The notes beneath the pieces were generated by a model. It had not been told where the DNA came from and searched no databases. It saw only the letters and a list, made by a program, of their open reading frames with translations. This document shows, one piece after another, positions 20,264 to 28,373 of a DNA stretch of 64,000 bases. The DNA is from Nocardioides eburneiflavus. GTDB taxonomy: Bacteria; Actinomycetota; Actinomycetes; Propionibacteriales; Nocardioidaceae. The position numbers were made by a program, and so were the translations under genes. The stretch's first letter is position 1; every line of letters begins with the position of its first letter. The stretch spans positions 186,001-250,000 of the forward strand of contig NZ_SRRO01000001.1 in NCBI RefSeq assembly GCF_004785795.1, written 5' to 3'.

Positions 20264-21091
20264 GTGGTCAGCGTGCAGGTCACCCCACAAGAGCTCGAAG
20301 CAGCGCACCACGCACCTGACGGGGCCCACCCGTCCGGCGGCACCCCCAACCGACACCTCACGTCGGCCGGGTCGGCTCCGCCCGCCGGAGTGGCGAGGCG
20401 CGACCTCCTCACCGACGAGCTGATCGAGGCCCACCTCGAGGTCGCCAGGTCGATGGCCCTGCGCTACCGCAACAGGGGCATCGACCTCGACGACCTCGAG
20501 CAGGTCGCGCTCCTCGGCCTCACCAAGGCCGCCCACAGGTTCGACCCGGACGCCGGGCACGACTTCATGGCGTTCGCCGTGCCCACCATCCGCGGCGAGC
20601 TCCGTCGCCACTTCCGCGACTCCGGGTGGATGGTGCGTCCCCCACGCCGGGTCCAGGAGCTCCAGGCACGGATCGGGCAGGCGCAGGACGAGCTGCTCGC
20701 ACTCCACGGCTGCTCGCCGAGACCCAGCGACATCGCCGCCCACCTCGACGTCGACGTGAGCGAGGTCGTCGACGCCCTGTCGGTCGATGGCTGCTTCGCT
20801 CCAGCGGCCCTGGAGACGCCTGTCGGCGACGGCACCAGCACGCTCGCCGACTTCCTCGGCTCGACCGACGAGGCGTACGGCGCGGCCGAGGCGGCCGTCA
20901 TGCTCTAACCCGCCGTGCGGCAGCTGTCGGCCCGGGACCGTCGCATCGTGTACCTGCGCTTCTACGAGGAGCGGTCCCAGGGGGAGATCGGTGAAGCAGT
21001 GGGCCTCTCGCAGGCGCAGGTGTCCCGCGTCCTGAACCGCATCCTCAAGGACATTCGCAACGTGCTGGGCGGCGAGCTGCCGGTGGCGTGA
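20264..21091 (+). pseudogene. SigB/SigF-type sigma factor split by an in-frame TAA
   Basis: A 275-codon frame encodes a group 3 (SigB/F/G-like) sigma factor. Region 2 is seen as RYRNRGIDLDDLEQVALLGL and FMAFAVPTIRGELRRHFRDS, region 3 as RPPRRVQELQARI, and region 4 as LSARDRRIVYLRFYEERS with QGEIGEAVGLSQAQVSRVL. Codon 215 is TAA (20906-20908), between regions 3 and 4, and the frame then stays open to TGA at 21089-21091. The change is one substitution (for example from GAA or CAA), not a frameshift. The first piece (214 aa) lacks promoter -35 recognition. A GTG at 20915 could start a separate 58-residue region 4 peptide. Inactive gene, recent mutation or true split sigma factor are all possible. 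Confidence 0.85.
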
Positions 21092-21163
21092 GGGTGGCGG
21101 GGAGCGCTGAGATGCCGGGACGGAGTGAGGATCGCGCAGCCGGCACGTTCGTCGTCGCTGGCT

Positions 21164-21454
21164 CTACTGGGAGTTGATGCCTGCATCCAGCACCAGGATG
21201 ACCAGCTCGCCGCACAGCGCCAGGAACGCACCGAACCCTGCGACGACGCCGTGGCGGATCGACCGGCGCACGATCCCCAGCACCACGCCGATCACCATGA
21301 CCGTCACTGTGATCGCCATGACCCATGTGAAGAACCCTGACGTCAGGTAGGGACGGTCGACCACGAACCACGCACCGATCGCCACGGCGACGTGCAGCCA
21401 GAACCCGGACCAGAACAGCGGGGTCGTGTCAGTCTGCACACGATCATCCTGCAT
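21164..21454 (-). CDS. Small membrane protein of unknown function
   Basis: A 96-residue protein (starting MQDDRVQTDT) with three predicted membrane helices: around FWLHVAVAIGAWFVV, TWVMAITVTVMVIGVVLGIV and VAGFGAFLALCGELVILVL. An ATG at 21475 would add 7 residues. The open frame runs on into the left end of the IS, which would give a chimeric N-terminus that I discount. The IS insertion sits 54 nt before the start and has probably removed or replaced the native promoter. No family recognised. Confidence 0.6.
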   Translation of the reverse strand: MQDDRVQTDTTPLFWSGFWLHVAVAIGAWFVVDRPYLTSGFFTWVMAITVTVMVIGVVLGIVRRSIRHGVVAGFGAFLALCGELVILVLDAGINSQ

Positions 21455-21499
21455 CTGCCCACTCTCACACGACATGCGCGTGCCACAGGCCCGATCACC

Positions 21500-21507
21500 G
21501 GTGGTGT
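21500..21507. repeat. Target-site duplication, IS copy 1 (left)
   Basis: GGTGGTGT directly abuts the IS left end and is repeated at 22962-22969. Eight bp is the usual duplication size for the IS256 family. Confidence 0.85.
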
Positions 21508-22961
21508 GGGACTGTCCGAACAACGGTGTAAGTGGCTCGACACGCTGACCAGCTGGTTGGCGAGATGGAGTCACGATGACCGAAACACTGAGTTCTGTGA
21601 GCCCACCCGAGGATGTGGCGGTGTCACCGCCGGACGTTGCGCAGGAAGGTGACCCTGGCTTCGAGGGGTCTGCTCAGCCATCTGCTGAGGAGCTCGAGAT
21701 CGCCCGCGAGCTGGTCCGCACGGCGCGGTCTCGTGGGGTCGCGTTGACCGGCCCGGATGGCATGTTGAAGGCCCTGACCAAGACCGTGATCGAGACGGCG
21801 CTGGACGAGGAGATGTCTGAGCACCTGGGCTATGGCAAGCACGAGGCCGCCGGCCGCAACAGCGGGAACTCCCGCAACGGGGTTCGGACCAAGACGGTGC
21901 TGACCGACAACGTCGGACCGATCAAGATCACCGTCCCGCGTGATCGCGATGGCACCTTCAGCCCGGTGATCGTGGCCAAGCGCCAACGACGCCTCGGTGA
22001 TGTCGACACGATCGTGTTGTCGCTGGCAGCCAAGGGCCTCACGACCGGTGAGATCAGCGCTCACTTCGCCGAGATCTACGGGGCCTCGCTGTCGAAGGAC
22101 ACAATCTCGAGGATCACCGACAAGGTCGTGGCCGAGATGGCCGAGTGGACCTCGCGGCCCCTGGAGAAGGTCTATGCCGCGGTGTTCATCGACGCGATCT
22201 ACGTCAAGATCCGCGACGGCCAGGTCGGGAACCGTCCGATCTACGCCGCGATCGGTGTCGACCTCGCCGGCCACAAGGACATCCTCGGCATCTGGGCCGG
22301 CACCGGTGGCGGGGAGTCAGCGAAGTTCTGGCTTCAGGTCCTGACCGAGCTGAAGAACCGCGGCGTGGAGGACATCTTCTTCGTCATCTGCGACGGCCTC
22401 AAGGGCCTGCCCGACTCCGTCGGAGCGGTGTACGGCCAAGCCGTTGTGCAGACGTGCGTGATCCACCTGATCCGCAACACCTTCCGCTACGCCTCGAAGA
22501 AGTACTGGGGACAGATCGCCACCGATCTGAAGCCGATCTACGGTGCCCCGACCCGGGAGGCGGCCTGGCGGGCGTTCGAGGAGTTCGACGAGAAGTGGGG
22601 CAAGCCCTACCCCGCGATCAGTGGCCTGTGGCGATCGGCGTGGGAGCAGTTCACCCCGTTCCTCGACTACGACGCCGAGATCCGCAAGGTGCTGTGCTCG
22701 ACCAACGCGATCGAGTCGTTGAACGCCCGCTACCGTCGCGCGGTCACGGTGCGGGGCCACTTCCCGACCGAGCAGGCAGCGATGAAGTGCCTCTACATGG
22801 TCACCAGGTCGCTGGACCCCAAGGGCACCGGTCAGACACGATGGACGATGAGGTGGAAGCCAGCACTCAACGCCTTCGCCATCACCTTCGCCGATCGGAT
22901 GCCGGCCCCGGAGAACCTCTAACAATGGAACCGCTGCTTACACCGTTAGTCGGACAGACCC
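21508..22961 (+). mobile_element. IS256-family insertion sequence, copy 1 (1454 bp)
   Basis: The element is bounded by imperfect 29-bp inverted repeats (24 of 29 match), beginning GGGACTGTCCGA at the left and GGGTCTGTCCGA at the right, and flanked by the 8-bp duplication GGTGGTGT. One transposase gene fills it. Its right end lies 25 bp from the stop of a DUF222/HNH gene. Removing the element and one duplication restores GCCCGA-N12-TCGGGC, a hairpin that would sit just behind that gene. The same element recurs inverted at 44777-46230 with an identical protein. Confidence 0.93.
21576..22922 (+). CDS. IS256-family (mutator-type) transposase
   Basis: DDE transposase of 448 residues. The likely catalytic triad is D206 (VFIDAIYVK), D273 (FFVICDGLKG) and E380 (STNAIESLNARYRR). 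An N-terminal helical DNA-binding region and the HLIRNTFRYASKKYW segment are typical of the family. The frame is intact and identical in protein sequence to the copy at 44816-46162, so both are probably active or recently so. The ATG lies 68 nt inside the left end. Confidence 0.95.
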   Translation: MTETLSSVSPPEDVAVSPPDVAQEGDPGFEGSAQPSAEELEIARELVRTARSRGVALTGPDGMLKALTKTVIETALDEEMSEHLGYGKHEAAGRNSGNSRNGVRTKTVLTDNVGPIKITVPRDRDGTFSPVIVAKRQRRLGDVDTIVLSLAAKGLTTGEISAHFAEIYGASLSKDTISRITDKVVAEMAEWTSRPLEKVYAAVFIDAIYVKIRDGQVGNRPIYAAIGVDLAGHKDILGIWAGTGGGESAKFWLQVLTELKNRGVEDIFFVICDGLKGLPDSVGAVYGQAVVQTCVIHLIRNTFRYASKKYWGQIATDLKPIYGAPTREAAWRAFEEFDEKWGKPYPAISGLWRSAWEQFTPFLDYDAEIRKVLCSTNAIESLNARYRRAVTVRGHFPTEQAAMKCLYMVTRSLDPKGTGQTRWTMRWKPALNAFAITFADRMPAPENL

Positions 22962-22969
22962 GGTGGTGT
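22962..22969. repeat. Target-site duplication, IS copy 1 (right)
   Basis: GGTGGTGT, matching 21500-21507, directly abuts the right inverted repeat. Confidence 0.85.
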
Positions 22970-22985
22970 CGGGCGTGCGGGGCGG

Positions 22986-24524
22986 TCAGGGTCTGGACCG
23001 TGGCTCTGGTCCTGGTCTCGGTCCTGGTCTCGGTCGGGGGCGGGGTGGGTCGGTGACGATGCGCCTGCCGGAGGGCAGGGTCCACTCGTACGCGCCGTCG
23101 GGTCGTCGGTGGTAGGTGAAGGCGCCGAACGTCTTGGCCCGGTGGTGTCGCCGGCACAGGGGCGCGAGGTTGGCCGGGTGGGTCTGGCCGGGTGGCCCGC
23201 CCTCGTCGAGGGGGACGTACTCGACGATGTGGTCGAGGTCGGCCCGCCCGGAGGGACGGCTGCAGCCGGGGAACACGCAGGTGGCGTCCCGGAGCCGGAC
23301 TGCGGCGGCCATCGGCGCGGGCGGGTCGTGCTGGTCGACCGCGGGCATCGGGCTCGTTGCCGGGTCGAGGTCGAGGACGGGCTGGATGGTCACTGTGCCG
23401 GCGGTGAGCAGCCACGTCTGGAGCCGGCCCAGCAGCATCGGGCCGAGCTCGTCACTGCGCGCCACCCCACAGGCATCAACGGTCTGGGAGTCAATGCCGT
23501 GGGCGAGGAGGTCGCGGTCGGTGAGGTGCAGCACCAGCCGCACCTCACCCGACCGACCCGCCCGGCCTGACATCTTCGAGGGGGTGTCGGTGGTGGGTCG
23601 GCGGAACGGGTCCGGGGTCGCGTAGGCGGCCTCGTCGGCCACGCACACGCTCTCGTCGCGGTCGGGGTCGACGTCACGGTCGGGGTCCGCGACATCCGCG
23701 GCGGCCAGGATGTCGAGGGCCTGCTGCGGGTCCGCGAGGAGCCCGACCGCGTGGGCGCGGCGGACGCCGAGGTCGCCGGGGTGACCCAGGGCTCGCATGG
23801 TGGTCGACATGGTCGACACGGTGTGGTCGAACGCGACCGCATCAGCCACGTCGAGGCTCATGAACACCTCGCTCACCCCCGGTGCACCCTGCTCGTGGTG
23901 CACCTCGACGCGCCGGGACTCCAGCGCGTGGTCGTGGTCGGCGATCGCCCGGTCCGGGTCCGCGTACAGGCGGGCCTCGTGGACCAGGACCCCGATGCGG
24001 TGCGGGTTCAACCGACGCGGCTGCCACACCAGCAGCCGGTCCGCGTGACCGGCCGCGACCAGGTCGAGGTCGCGCGAGACCCGCGCCGCCTCCCGCCCCA
24101 GCCGCACCGGCACGACCAGCGACCGCACCAGCGTCCACAGCCGTGGCAGGCGGTGGGCCAGGTCGAGCACGTCACCCAGCAGCGCCAGCGTGGCCTCGTG
24201 GGACTGCTCCAACACCCCCGACAGCTCGACCACCGCGAACTCCGCGACCAGCGGGGCACCCTCGCCCGCGATCGGCAGGGGACGCTCCCCGAACAACGCC
24301 GCCGGCGACCCCGGCGCGTGGATCGTCTCCGAACGCCACCCCGCCGCCACCTCCTCGTCGGACACGACGTGCGCCTGCGCCCACGCCAGCGCGGACTCCA
24401 GCACCTCGACCTCGACACGACGCTTCGCCGTCATCGCCGCCGCCGCCCGGTCCAGCACCGCACGATCCAGCACCGCACGATCCAGCACGGGGCTGGTGGC
24501 GGGGGCCGGAGCGGTGGTGGACAT
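22986..24524 (-). CDS. DUF222 / HNH endonuclease domain protein (13E12 family), copy 1
   Basis: A 512-residue protein with a long helical DUF222 region (about 30-400) and a C-terminal HNH nuclease fold: CVFPGCSRPSGRADLDHIVEY (Cys pair and DH) then NLAPLCRRHHRAKT. This is the abundant actinobacterial 13E12-repeat type, with many copies per genome and uncertain role. The N-terminus has VLDRA three times, encoded by 15-bp tandem repeats at 24451-24490. The C-terminus is a Pro/Arg/Gly repeat tail. The stop is 25 bp from IS copy 1, whose transposase points towards it. A second family member is at 43287-44729. Confidence 0.9.
   Translation of the reverse strand: MSTTAPAPATSPVLDRAVLDRAVLDRAAAAMTAKRRVEVEVLESALAWAQAHVVSDEEVAAGWRSETIHAPGSPAALFGERPLPIAGEGAPLVAEFAVVELSGVLEQSHEATLALLGDVLDLAHRLPRLWTLVRSLVVPVRLGREAARVSRDLDLVAAGHADRLLVWQPRRLNPHRIGVLVHEARLYADPDRAIADHDHALESRRVEVHHEQGAPGVSEVFMSLDVADAVAFDHTVSTMSTTMRALGHPGDLGVRRAHAVGLLADPQQALDILAAADVADPDRDVDPDRDESVCVADEAAYATPDPFRRPTTDTPSKMSGRAGRSGEVRLVLHLTDRDLLAHGIDSQTVDACGVARSDELGPMLLGRLQTWLLTAGTVTIQPVLDLDPATSPMPAVDQHDPPAPMAAAVRLRDATCVFPGCSRPSGRADLDHIVEYVPLDEGGPPGQTHPANLAPLCRRHHRAKTFGAFTYHRRPDGAYEWTLPSGRRIVTDPPRPRPRPGPRPGPEPRSRP
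24451..24490. repeat. 15-bp tandem repeat inside the first HNH gene
   Basis: TCCAGCACCGCACGA occurs twice in tandem (24451-24465, 24466-24480), followed by a partial third unit. It encodes repeated VLDRA near the protein N-terminus. Slippage would change length in whole codons. Confidence 0.8.
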
Positions 24525-24616
24525 GGGTCCAGTCTCCCAGAGCCCACCGACACCCCGACCTGCGAGAACAGGGTTGTGGAGAAGTATTTCCGAACAGGTC
24601 TGCGCACCGGGTCAGG

Positions 24617-24656
24617 GGTCTCGTGACGGTCGCTGCGCGACCTCCTCGACCAGCGA
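24617..24656 (-). repeat. REP-like element A1
   Basis: Read on the minus strand it is CGCTGGTCGAGGA, a hairpin (GGTCGC-TGC-GCGACC) and CCGTCACGAGACC. The same frame of words occurs at 27035-27072 and 43190-43227. Confidence 0.7.
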
Positions 24657-24667
24657 ACGGTCGCCCG

Positions 24668-24716
24668 GGTCTCGATACACCGGGGCTCGTTCCTCGCCCG
24701 GCTACTCGACCACCGA
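24668..24716 (-). repeat. REP-like element A2
   Basis: GGTCTCGATAC at one end and ACTCGACCACCGA at the other enclose a variable GC-rich centre. It resembles A1 in layout but with GATAC in place of GTGAC; the two units lie 11 bp apart. Confidence 0.55.
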
Positions 24717-24829
24717 AGCAGTGACCGGCTGCCCGGCCACCGAGGGGTGACCGAGAGCACGCCGCCACCCACTGCCCCGACCGAAAATCGCAGGACGACT
24801 GTCGGTCCCCCGGGCGAGAATGACCGGCG

Positions 24830-26185
24830 ATGCTCACGGCCCTGAAGAACTACGCCACGCCCCCGTCCCCCCTCGCGCGGAGGCTGTCGGTCCAGTCCCT
24901 GCTCTTCGCCTCCGGCGACGGCGCGTTCCTCGCCGGGTCGGCGGTGTTCTTCACCCTCGTCGTCGGCCTCTCGCTGGCCGAGGTGGGCATCGGACTCACC
25001 ATCGCCGCGGTGGCGAGCTTCATCGTCGCCGTGCCCATGGGCAAGCTGGTCGACCGCTTCGGCCCGAAGCGCATGTGGACCCTGTCGGCGTCGATCCATG
25101 GCGTGCTGTTCCTGGCGTGGCCGTTCATCGACAGCTTCCCCGAGTACGTCGCGCTCGCCGTCGTGATGGAGGTCGCCGGCACCCTGGGCGGCGCGGCCCA
25201 CGGTGCGTACGTCATCGACATCCTGCCGCCGGCCGAGCGCGTCGAGTCGCGCGCCTACCTCTACTCCGCGCTCAACGTCGGCTTCAGCATCGGCGCCTTC
25301 CTCGGCGCGGGCGCGATCGCCTTCGGCACCGACGTCCTGCGGTGGGCACCCGTGGTGAGCGCGCTGCTGTTCCTCCTCAACGCCCTGGCGATCCCTCGGC
25401 TCCCCGACGCCAGCCACGACGTACGCAGCTCCGAGCCACGGGTCAAGCCCGAGGGCATCCCCGCGATCCGCAACCGCAGCTGGATCGCGGTCACCTTCTT
25501 CACCGGCGTCATGTGGACCAACCAGGTGCTGCTGCACACCGTCATCCCGGTGTGGCTGGTCACCGAGACCGACGCACCCAAGGTGCTGGTCGCGGTGCTC
25601 TTCGGCACCAACACGGTCATGTGCATCGTGCTCCCGCGGCTCGCGTCGCGTGGCATCCGCAACGTCGAGACCGCCCTGCGCGCCGTACGCCTCTCCACCC
25701 TCTTCTTCGTCCTGACGTGCCTCGTCACCCTGGCCACGCACGAGACGACCGGCTGGCTGACCATCGTGCTGTTCTTCCTCGGCCACATCGTCCTCACCTG
25801 GGCCGAGCTCTTCCTCTCCGCCTCGGGCTGGACCCTCGAGGTCGAGCTGATGGACCCCCGTCGCCGCGGCGACTACCAGGGCGTCTCCGAGCTCGGTGGC
25901 ACGCTCGGGCGGTTCTGGGCACCCGCGGCCTACGGCTTCCTCGCGATGGAGTGGGGCGCCCTCGGCTGGCTCACGATCGCGGCGATCGTCGTCGTGGCAG
26001 CGGCCGGCCTGCACAAGTCGGCGCACGCAGGTCGACGCTTCCTCGAACAGCACGTGCCCGCCGACGTCCTGGCCGACGCCCGGGCGAGCGACCCGGAGCA
26101 CGTGGATGTCGCGGTCTCGCAGGAGCCCTTGCCGATGGAGCCCGACGCACCCCTGCCAGAATCCACCGGTGACCTCCACCGCTGA
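24830..26185 (+). CDS. Major facilitator superfamily transporter
   Basis: A 451-residue integral membrane protein with about twelve hydrophobic helices and the MFS loop 2-3 motif GKLVDRFGPKRMW (near residue 70). The C-terminal 50 residues are hydrophilic and acidic. It looks like a drug/metabolite efflux-type MFS protein, but the substrate is unknown. Its 3' end overlaps the menA start by 17 nt, so the two are probably cotranscribed. Confidence 0.87.
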   Translation: MLTALKNYATPPSPLARRLSVQSLLFASGDGAFLAGSAVFFTLVVGLSLAEVGIGLTIAAVASFIVAVPMGKLVDRFGPKRMWTLSASIHGVLFLAWPFIDSFPEYVALAVVMEVAGTLGGAAHGAYVIDILPPAERVESRAYLYSALNVGFSIGAFLGAGAIAFGTDVLRWAPVVSALLFLLNALAIPRLPDASHDVRSSEPRVKPEGIPAIRNRSWIAVTFFTGVMWTNQVLLHTVIPVWLVTETDAPKVLVAVLFGTNTVMCIVLPRLASRGIRNVETALRAVRLSTLFFVLTCLVTLATHETTGWLTIVLFFLGHIVLTWAELFLSASGWTLEVELMDPRRRGDYQGVSELGGTLGRFWAPAAYGFLAMEWGALGWLTIAAIVVVAAAGLHKSAHAGRRFLEQHVPADVLADARASDPEHVDVAVSQEPLPMEPDAPLPESTGDLHR

Positions 26186-27044
26186 CTGGATCGCCGGCGC
26201 CCGGCCCCGCACCCTCCCCGCTGCGGTCGCGCCCGTGCTCGCCGGCACCGGCGTCGCGGCATACGTGGACCAGGCCGTGTGGTGGAAGGCGCTGCTCGCG
26301 CTGGTCGTGAGCCTCGCGCTGCAGGTCGGGGTCAACTACGCCAACGACTACTCCGACGGCATCCGCGGCACCGACGCCGAGCGGGTTGGTCCGATGCGCC
26401 TCGTCGGCTCGGGCGCGGCGACGCCCCGCGCGGTGAGGCTCGCGGCCTTCGCCGCCTTCGGCGTGGCCGCCGTCGCCGGCCTGGTCCTCGCGGCGACCAC
26501 CGCCTGGTGGCTCGTCGCCGTCGGGCTCGTGTGCGTCGTGGCCGCCTGGTTCTACACCGGCGGCGACAGGCCCTACGGCTACCTCGGCCTCGGCGAGGTG
26601 ATGGTCTTCGTCTTCTTCGGCCTGGTCGCCGTGGTCGGCACGACCTACGTCCAGACCTCGACCTGGGAGTGGCCCGCGCTCTACGCCGGCGTCGGCATCG
26701 GCGCCCTGGCCTGCGCCATCCTCGTCGCCAACAACCTGCGCGACATCCCCACCGACACCGTCGCCGGCAAGCGCACCCTCGCCGTACGCCTCGGCGACGA
26801 GCGCACCCGCTACCTGTACGCCTTCCTCGTCCTCGCCGCCGCCGCCGCGGTCGTCGCGGTCGCCGCCGCGACGACGTGGTGGGCGCTGGTCGGGCTCGGC
26901 TTCCTGGCCCGCGCGGGCGTCCCGACGCGGGCCGTCCTCGGCGGGGCGCAGGGTCCGGCGCTCATCCCGGTCCTGGCCGCGACCGGCGCCTCGGAGCTGA
27001 TCTGGTCGGTGCTGGTCGCGGCGCCGCTGCTCGTGGTCTCGTGA
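26169..27044 (+). CDS. menA: 1,4-Dihydroxy-2-naphthoate polyprenyltransferase
   Basis: Membrane prenyltransferase that attaches the isoprenoid tail to DHNA to give demethylmenaquinone, the substrate of MenG. The 291-residue protein begins TADWIAGARPRTLPAAVAPVLAGT and has the first Asp-rich motif NYANDYSDGIRGTD and the second region NNLRDIPTDTVAGKRTLAVRLG, with 7-9 helices. The start is GTG at 26169, inside the MFS 3' end, with CAGAAT 6 nt upstream. The last three codons and stop fall in a REP-like repeat (27035-27072), so the C-terminus may have been reshaped by it. Confidence 0.93.
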   Translation: MTSTADWIAGARPRTLPAAVAPVLAGTGVAAYVDQAVWWKALLALVVSLALQVGVNYANDYSDGIRGTDAERVGPMRLVGSGAATPRAVRLAAFAAFGVAAVAGLVLAATTAWWLVAVGLVCVVAAWFYTGGDRPYGYLGLGEVMVFVFFGLVAVVGTTYVQTSTWEWPALYAGVGIGALACAILVANNLRDIPTDTVAGKRTLAVRLGDERTRYLYAFLVLAAAAAVVAVAAATTWWALVGLGFLARAGVPTRAVLGGAQGPALIPVLAATGASELIWSVLVAAPLLVVS

Positions 27045-27072
27045 CGGGGCTCCGTCCCTCCTCGACCAACGG
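27035..27072 (-). repeat. REP-like element B, overlapping the menA stop
   Basis: Minus-strand reading CCGTTGGTCGAGGAGGGACG-GAGC-CCCGTCACGAGACC, closely matching 43190-43227. On the plus strand GTCTCGTGA provides the last codons and TGA stop of menA. The inner GGGACGGAGCCCCGTC can fold as a short hairpin and may act as a weak terminator. Confidence 0.7.
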
Positions 27073-27116
27073 ATAACCCGTGGCCCGTCCGGGCCCGCGC
27101 TCACTAGCGTGGCCGG

Positions 27117-28373
27117 GTGGACTACGCCTTCGACATCCTCGACTTCTCCGACGACTCCCCCGCAGCCGCCGCGCGGCGCCGCGGCTGGATCGAGGCGGTC
27201 CTGCGCGGCTTCAGCGAGGACCGCCCCGACGACGACGCCGTCGAGAGGTGGGTCAAGCACTACCGCACCGACGCGGTGATCGTGCGCGGCGCCTGGCTTC
27301 CCGAGGGCGAGTTCGGCGCGGGCCCCATGCCCGTCGCCACGTACGCCAGCCTCGACAAGACGCTCAACGCCGGGCGCGAGCTGCTGCCGCTGCGGATGAT
27401 CACCGACGTCACCACGAGTGCCACGCATCGCCGCCAGGGCCTGCTGCGCCGCATGATCGAGGACGACCTCGTCGACGCCGTCGCCGCCGGCGTGCCGATC
27501 GCCGCGCTGACGGCGGCCGAGGCCACGATCTACGGTCGCTGGGGCTTCGGCCCGGCGACCTTCCGCGTGGGCGTCGAGGTCGACACCACTCCGGGGTTCG
27601 GGTTCCGCGACCTCGCCGACGCCGGTCGCGTCGAGCTGGTCGAGCCGGCCGACGCGTGGCCGCACGTCAAGGCCGTCTTCGACACCTTCCACGCTCGCCA
27701 GCGCGGCTCGGTCGCGTGGCCCGCCCCCTACGAGGACATGCACACCGGCGCCTGGGACCCCAGCAGCGGCGGCCCCAACCGCAAGCTCCGCGCGGCCGTG
27801 CACCTCGACGCGACCGGAACCGTCGACGGCTTCGTCCTCTGGAAGCCCGGCGAGGACCACACGGTCAAGGTCGACGAGATGGCGACGCTCACGCCGCAGG
27901 CCCAGCTCGCCCTCTGGTCGTTCCTGGGCAGCATGGACCGGGTCGCCAAGGTCACCTTCAACCTGTTCCACCCCGACGACCCGCTCATGTGGGCGCTCAC
28001 CGACCTCAACCGGGTGAGGACGACCGAGGTCAAGGAGTTCCTCTGGCTGCGGCTCCTCGACGTGCCGCGCTGCCTCGCCGCCCGGCCCTGGTCGGCGGAG
28101 GGCTCGGTCGTGGTCGAGGTCGACGACCCGCAGGGCCACGCCGCCGGCCGCTTCACGGTCACCACCAACGACGGCGTGGCGACCGTGACCCGCACCGACG
28201 ACGAGCCCGACGTACGCCTCACGTCCGAGACCCTGGGCTCGCTCTACCTGGGCGCGGTCCCCGTGCGCACGCTCCATCGCGCCGGTCGCCTCGACGGCTC
28301 GGAGGAGTCCGTACGCCGCCTCGCCGCGATGGCCGACCTGGGCGAGCCGGCCTACAGCCTCACGGGGTTCTGA
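27117..28373 (+). CDS. Eis-like GNAT N-acetyltransferase
   Basis: A 418-residue protein of the Eis family: an N-terminal GNAT domain with the acetyl-CoA loop THRRQGLLRRMI (near residue 105) and IYGRWGFGPATF, a second degenerate GNAT domain, and a C-terminal sterol-carrier-like domain (from about 320, ending with the free carboxylate F418). In mycobacteria Eis acetylates aminoglycosides and proteins; the natural substrate here is unknown. TAGCGT sits 6 nt before the GTG. The 3' end overlaps the convergent winged-helix gene by 14 nt. Confidence 0.88.
   Translation: MDYAFDILDFSDDSPAAAARRRGWIEAVLRGFSEDRPDDDAVERWVKHYRTDAVIVRGAWLPEGEFGAGPMPVATYASLDKTLNAGRELLPLRMITDVTTSATHRRQGLLRRMIEDDLVDAVAAGVPIAALTAAEATIYGRWGFGPATFRVGVEVDTTPGFGFRDLADAGRVELVEPADAWPHVKAVFDTFHARQRGSVAWPAPYEDMHTGAWDPSSGGPNRKLRAAVHLDATGTVDGFVLWKPGEDHTVKVDEMATLTPQAQLALWSFLGSMDRVAKVTFNLFHPDDPLMWALTDLNRVRTTEVKEFLWLRLLDVPRCLAARPWSAEGSVVVEVDDPQGHAAGRFTVTTNDGVATVTRTDDEPDVRLTSETLGSLYLGAVPVRTLHRAGRLDGSEESVRRLAAMADLGEPAYSLTGF

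Larger units (their letters stand above)
24525..24829. other. 305-bp intergenic stretch with REP-like elements
   Basis: Divergent gap between the HNH gene and the MFS gene. It holds two REP-like units (24617-24656 and 24668-24716). Near the MFS start, GAGAAT (24816-24821) lies 8 nt before the ATG and may be its -10. I see no further gene, tRNA or convincing ORF here. Confidence 0.6.

Noticed and set aside
20900..20915. Frameshift as the cause of the sigma factor break
   Set aside because: The downstream region 4 is in the same frame as the upstream part, so a substitution to TAA explains it without any indel.
22986..24524. HNH gene truncated by the IS
   Set aside because: The stop codon lies 25 bp before the element and the HNH fold is complete, so the coding region is intact.
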